47,373 nt of DNA, taken from positions 1 to 47,373 of the IMG/VR virus record IMGVR_UViG_3300050821_007580; one strand, given 5' to 3'. A program made the translations under genes and the position numbers. The notes beneath the pieces are model-generated. The model saw only the letters and a program-made list of their open reading frames with translations. It was not told the DNA's origin and did not search any database. Of this stretch, positions 46,713 through 47,373 are shown one piece after another (within the stretch, counting starts at the first letter, position 1; each line of letters begins with the position of its first letter). The stretch comes from a virus.

Positions 46713-47330
46713 TTAACTCATCAAATCGTCAGCGGTCTCCTCTTCATCTTCCGGAGTGTCAATCTCATCGAACTCATCGTCGGAGGCCGGCGGCCCGCCA
46801 CCACCGAAGGCTTCGCCCTTACGCAGCAACTGAACGCCGCGTACACGCGCCCCTAGGCCGTTGTTGCCCTTGGTGTAGGGGTACGCCTCCAGGTTCACAT
46901 TCACGTAGCAGCCGCTATAGAGCAAGCCTTGCTCCTCCGTCAGCTCCTGCTTTTGCTGATCGAAGTAGCTGGGGCGCACCTTCGAGCGGGCGGAAATGAA
47001 GTAGGTTCCGGGAAAGCCATCGTAGTCCGGCTTGGTATCGCCGTCCCGGAAGAAGATCTTCCCGGTCATCTTGATGGCTTTCAAAATCGCCGGACCTTTC
47101 TTCTGCCATTTCTCATTGGTGAGCTTGACGCAGATCGCCTCCAACTCATCCTTGGCCGGCACCTTCTTACCAACCGGCTTGCCCTTGTCGTCCTGATACT
47201 GAAGCAGCGAATCCGGGGTGAGCAGATAGGTTCCGCTGTAGTAGGGGGTTTTGTCCAAGCTATCGGGGAAGGGTTCGGCGGTCCAATAGCACATGAAAGA
47301 CTGGCGAACATCGAGTAGTCGAAATCTCAT
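46713..47330 (-). CDS. DUF2815 ssDNA-binding protein
   Basis: A 205-residue protein of the DUF2815 family (T7 gp2.5-like ssDNA-binding proteins). Core OB-type segments RLLDVRQSFMCYWTAEPF, KYY-like YYSGTYLL, IFFRDGDTKPDYDGFPGTYF and ARSKVRPSYFDQ are visible, as is the acidic C-terminal tail (DEFDEIDTPEDEEETADDLM), which recruits partner proteins in this class. It protects single-stranded DNA during replication and pairs with the DUF2800 nuclease upstream. The first 54 bases are also present at 1-54 because of the terminal repeat. ATG overlaps the stop of the DnaJ-type zinc protein (ATGA) on the circular map. Confidence 0.87.
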   Translation of the reverse strand: MRFRLLDVRQSFMCYWTAEPFPDSLDKTPYYSGTYLLTPDSLLQYQDDKGKPVGKKVPAKDELEAICVKLTNEKWQKKGPAILKAIKMTGKIFFRDGDTKPDYDGFPGTYFISARSKVRPSYFDQQKQELTEEQGLLYSGCYVNVNLEAYPYTKGNNGLGARVRGVQLLRKGEAFGGGGPPASDDEFDEIDTPEDEEETADDLMS

Positions 47331-47373
47331 CGTTTTGTTCCTTTGCGAGCTGTAGTTATGAGTGCGCCCCTAA
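47277..47373. repeat. Terminal direct repeat, right copy
   Basis: Identical to 1-97. It contains the 5' end of the DUF2815 gene and, at 47327-47373, a partial copy of the 3' end of the small zinc gene (full copy at 51-233). That partial copy is a duplication of map, not a second gene. Confidence 0.95.

Noticed and set aside
1-47373. CRISPR array, tRNA genes, integrase or excisionase, insertion sequences
   Set aside because: No regularly spaced repeats, no cloverleaf I could fold, no tyrosine or serine recombinase motifs and no transposase were seen; tRNAs were searched only by eye.

Overview
This window is one complete tailed-phage genome, most likely a podovirus-type lytic phage of a Gram-negative host. 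The first 97 bases recur exactly as the last 97 bases. A leftward gene chain (DUF2800 nuclease, a small zinc protein, DUF2815 ssDNA-binding protein) runs through that repeat with ATGA/GTGA overlaps, so the map is best read as a circle of 47,276 unique bases. The host type is inferred from an embedded Rz/Rz1 spanin pair, which acts only on an outer membrane. The podovirus label rests on a T7 gp13-like (DUF2833) protein, a P22-type portal and tail nozzle, a set of ejection-type proteins, and the lack of a long tape measure, tail tube or sheath. I saw no integrase, tRNA, CRISPR array, insertion sequence or RNA polymerase.

The layout is simple: two long operons leave one control region and meet again on the far side of the circle. 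The control region (about 7.4-8.4 kb) holds five copies of a TGTCTCA-type operator, a putative autoregulated promoter, an AT-rich stretch with 9-bp iterons, and a small HTH-like gene. Leftward from it, through position 1 and the end of the window down to about 36.97 kb, lies the early/replication operon: small membrane and basic proteins, DUF932, many tiny zinc-ribbon proteins, a Cro-like regulator, a primase-polymerase/helicase, DUF2800 and DUF2815, a family A DNA polymerase, a VRR-NUC nuclease, a long array of overlapping small genes, an SNF2-type helicase and a SAM methyltransferase.

Rightward from the control region (8.4-36.98 kb) lies the late operon: small terminase candidate, a large terminase split into separate ATPase and nuclease genes, an endonuclease VII-type HNH gene, portal, scaffold, two glycosyltransferases, a histidine-phosphatase-like protein, a capsid-staple-like protein, a GH16-like glucanase/lectin fold protein, major capsid protein, head-tail adaptor, a 1150-residue tail nozzle with lectin-like insertions, ejection proteins, a collagen-like fibre, then lysis genes (holin candidates, Rz/Rz1, GH24 lysozyme).

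Most genes overlap by 1-20 bases and many start at GTG or TTG inside the stop of the gene before, so translational coupling is the rule. The least expected features are the glycan-directed set (GH16-like protein, two glycosyltransferases, CBM- and LamG-like domains in the nozzle, a CBM-like protein in the replication operon), the split terminase, the repeated operator, a shared C-terminal DPLL-type motif in several small proteins, and the duplicated gene junctions in the small-gene array. All functions are inferred from reading the sequence; no database search was run.
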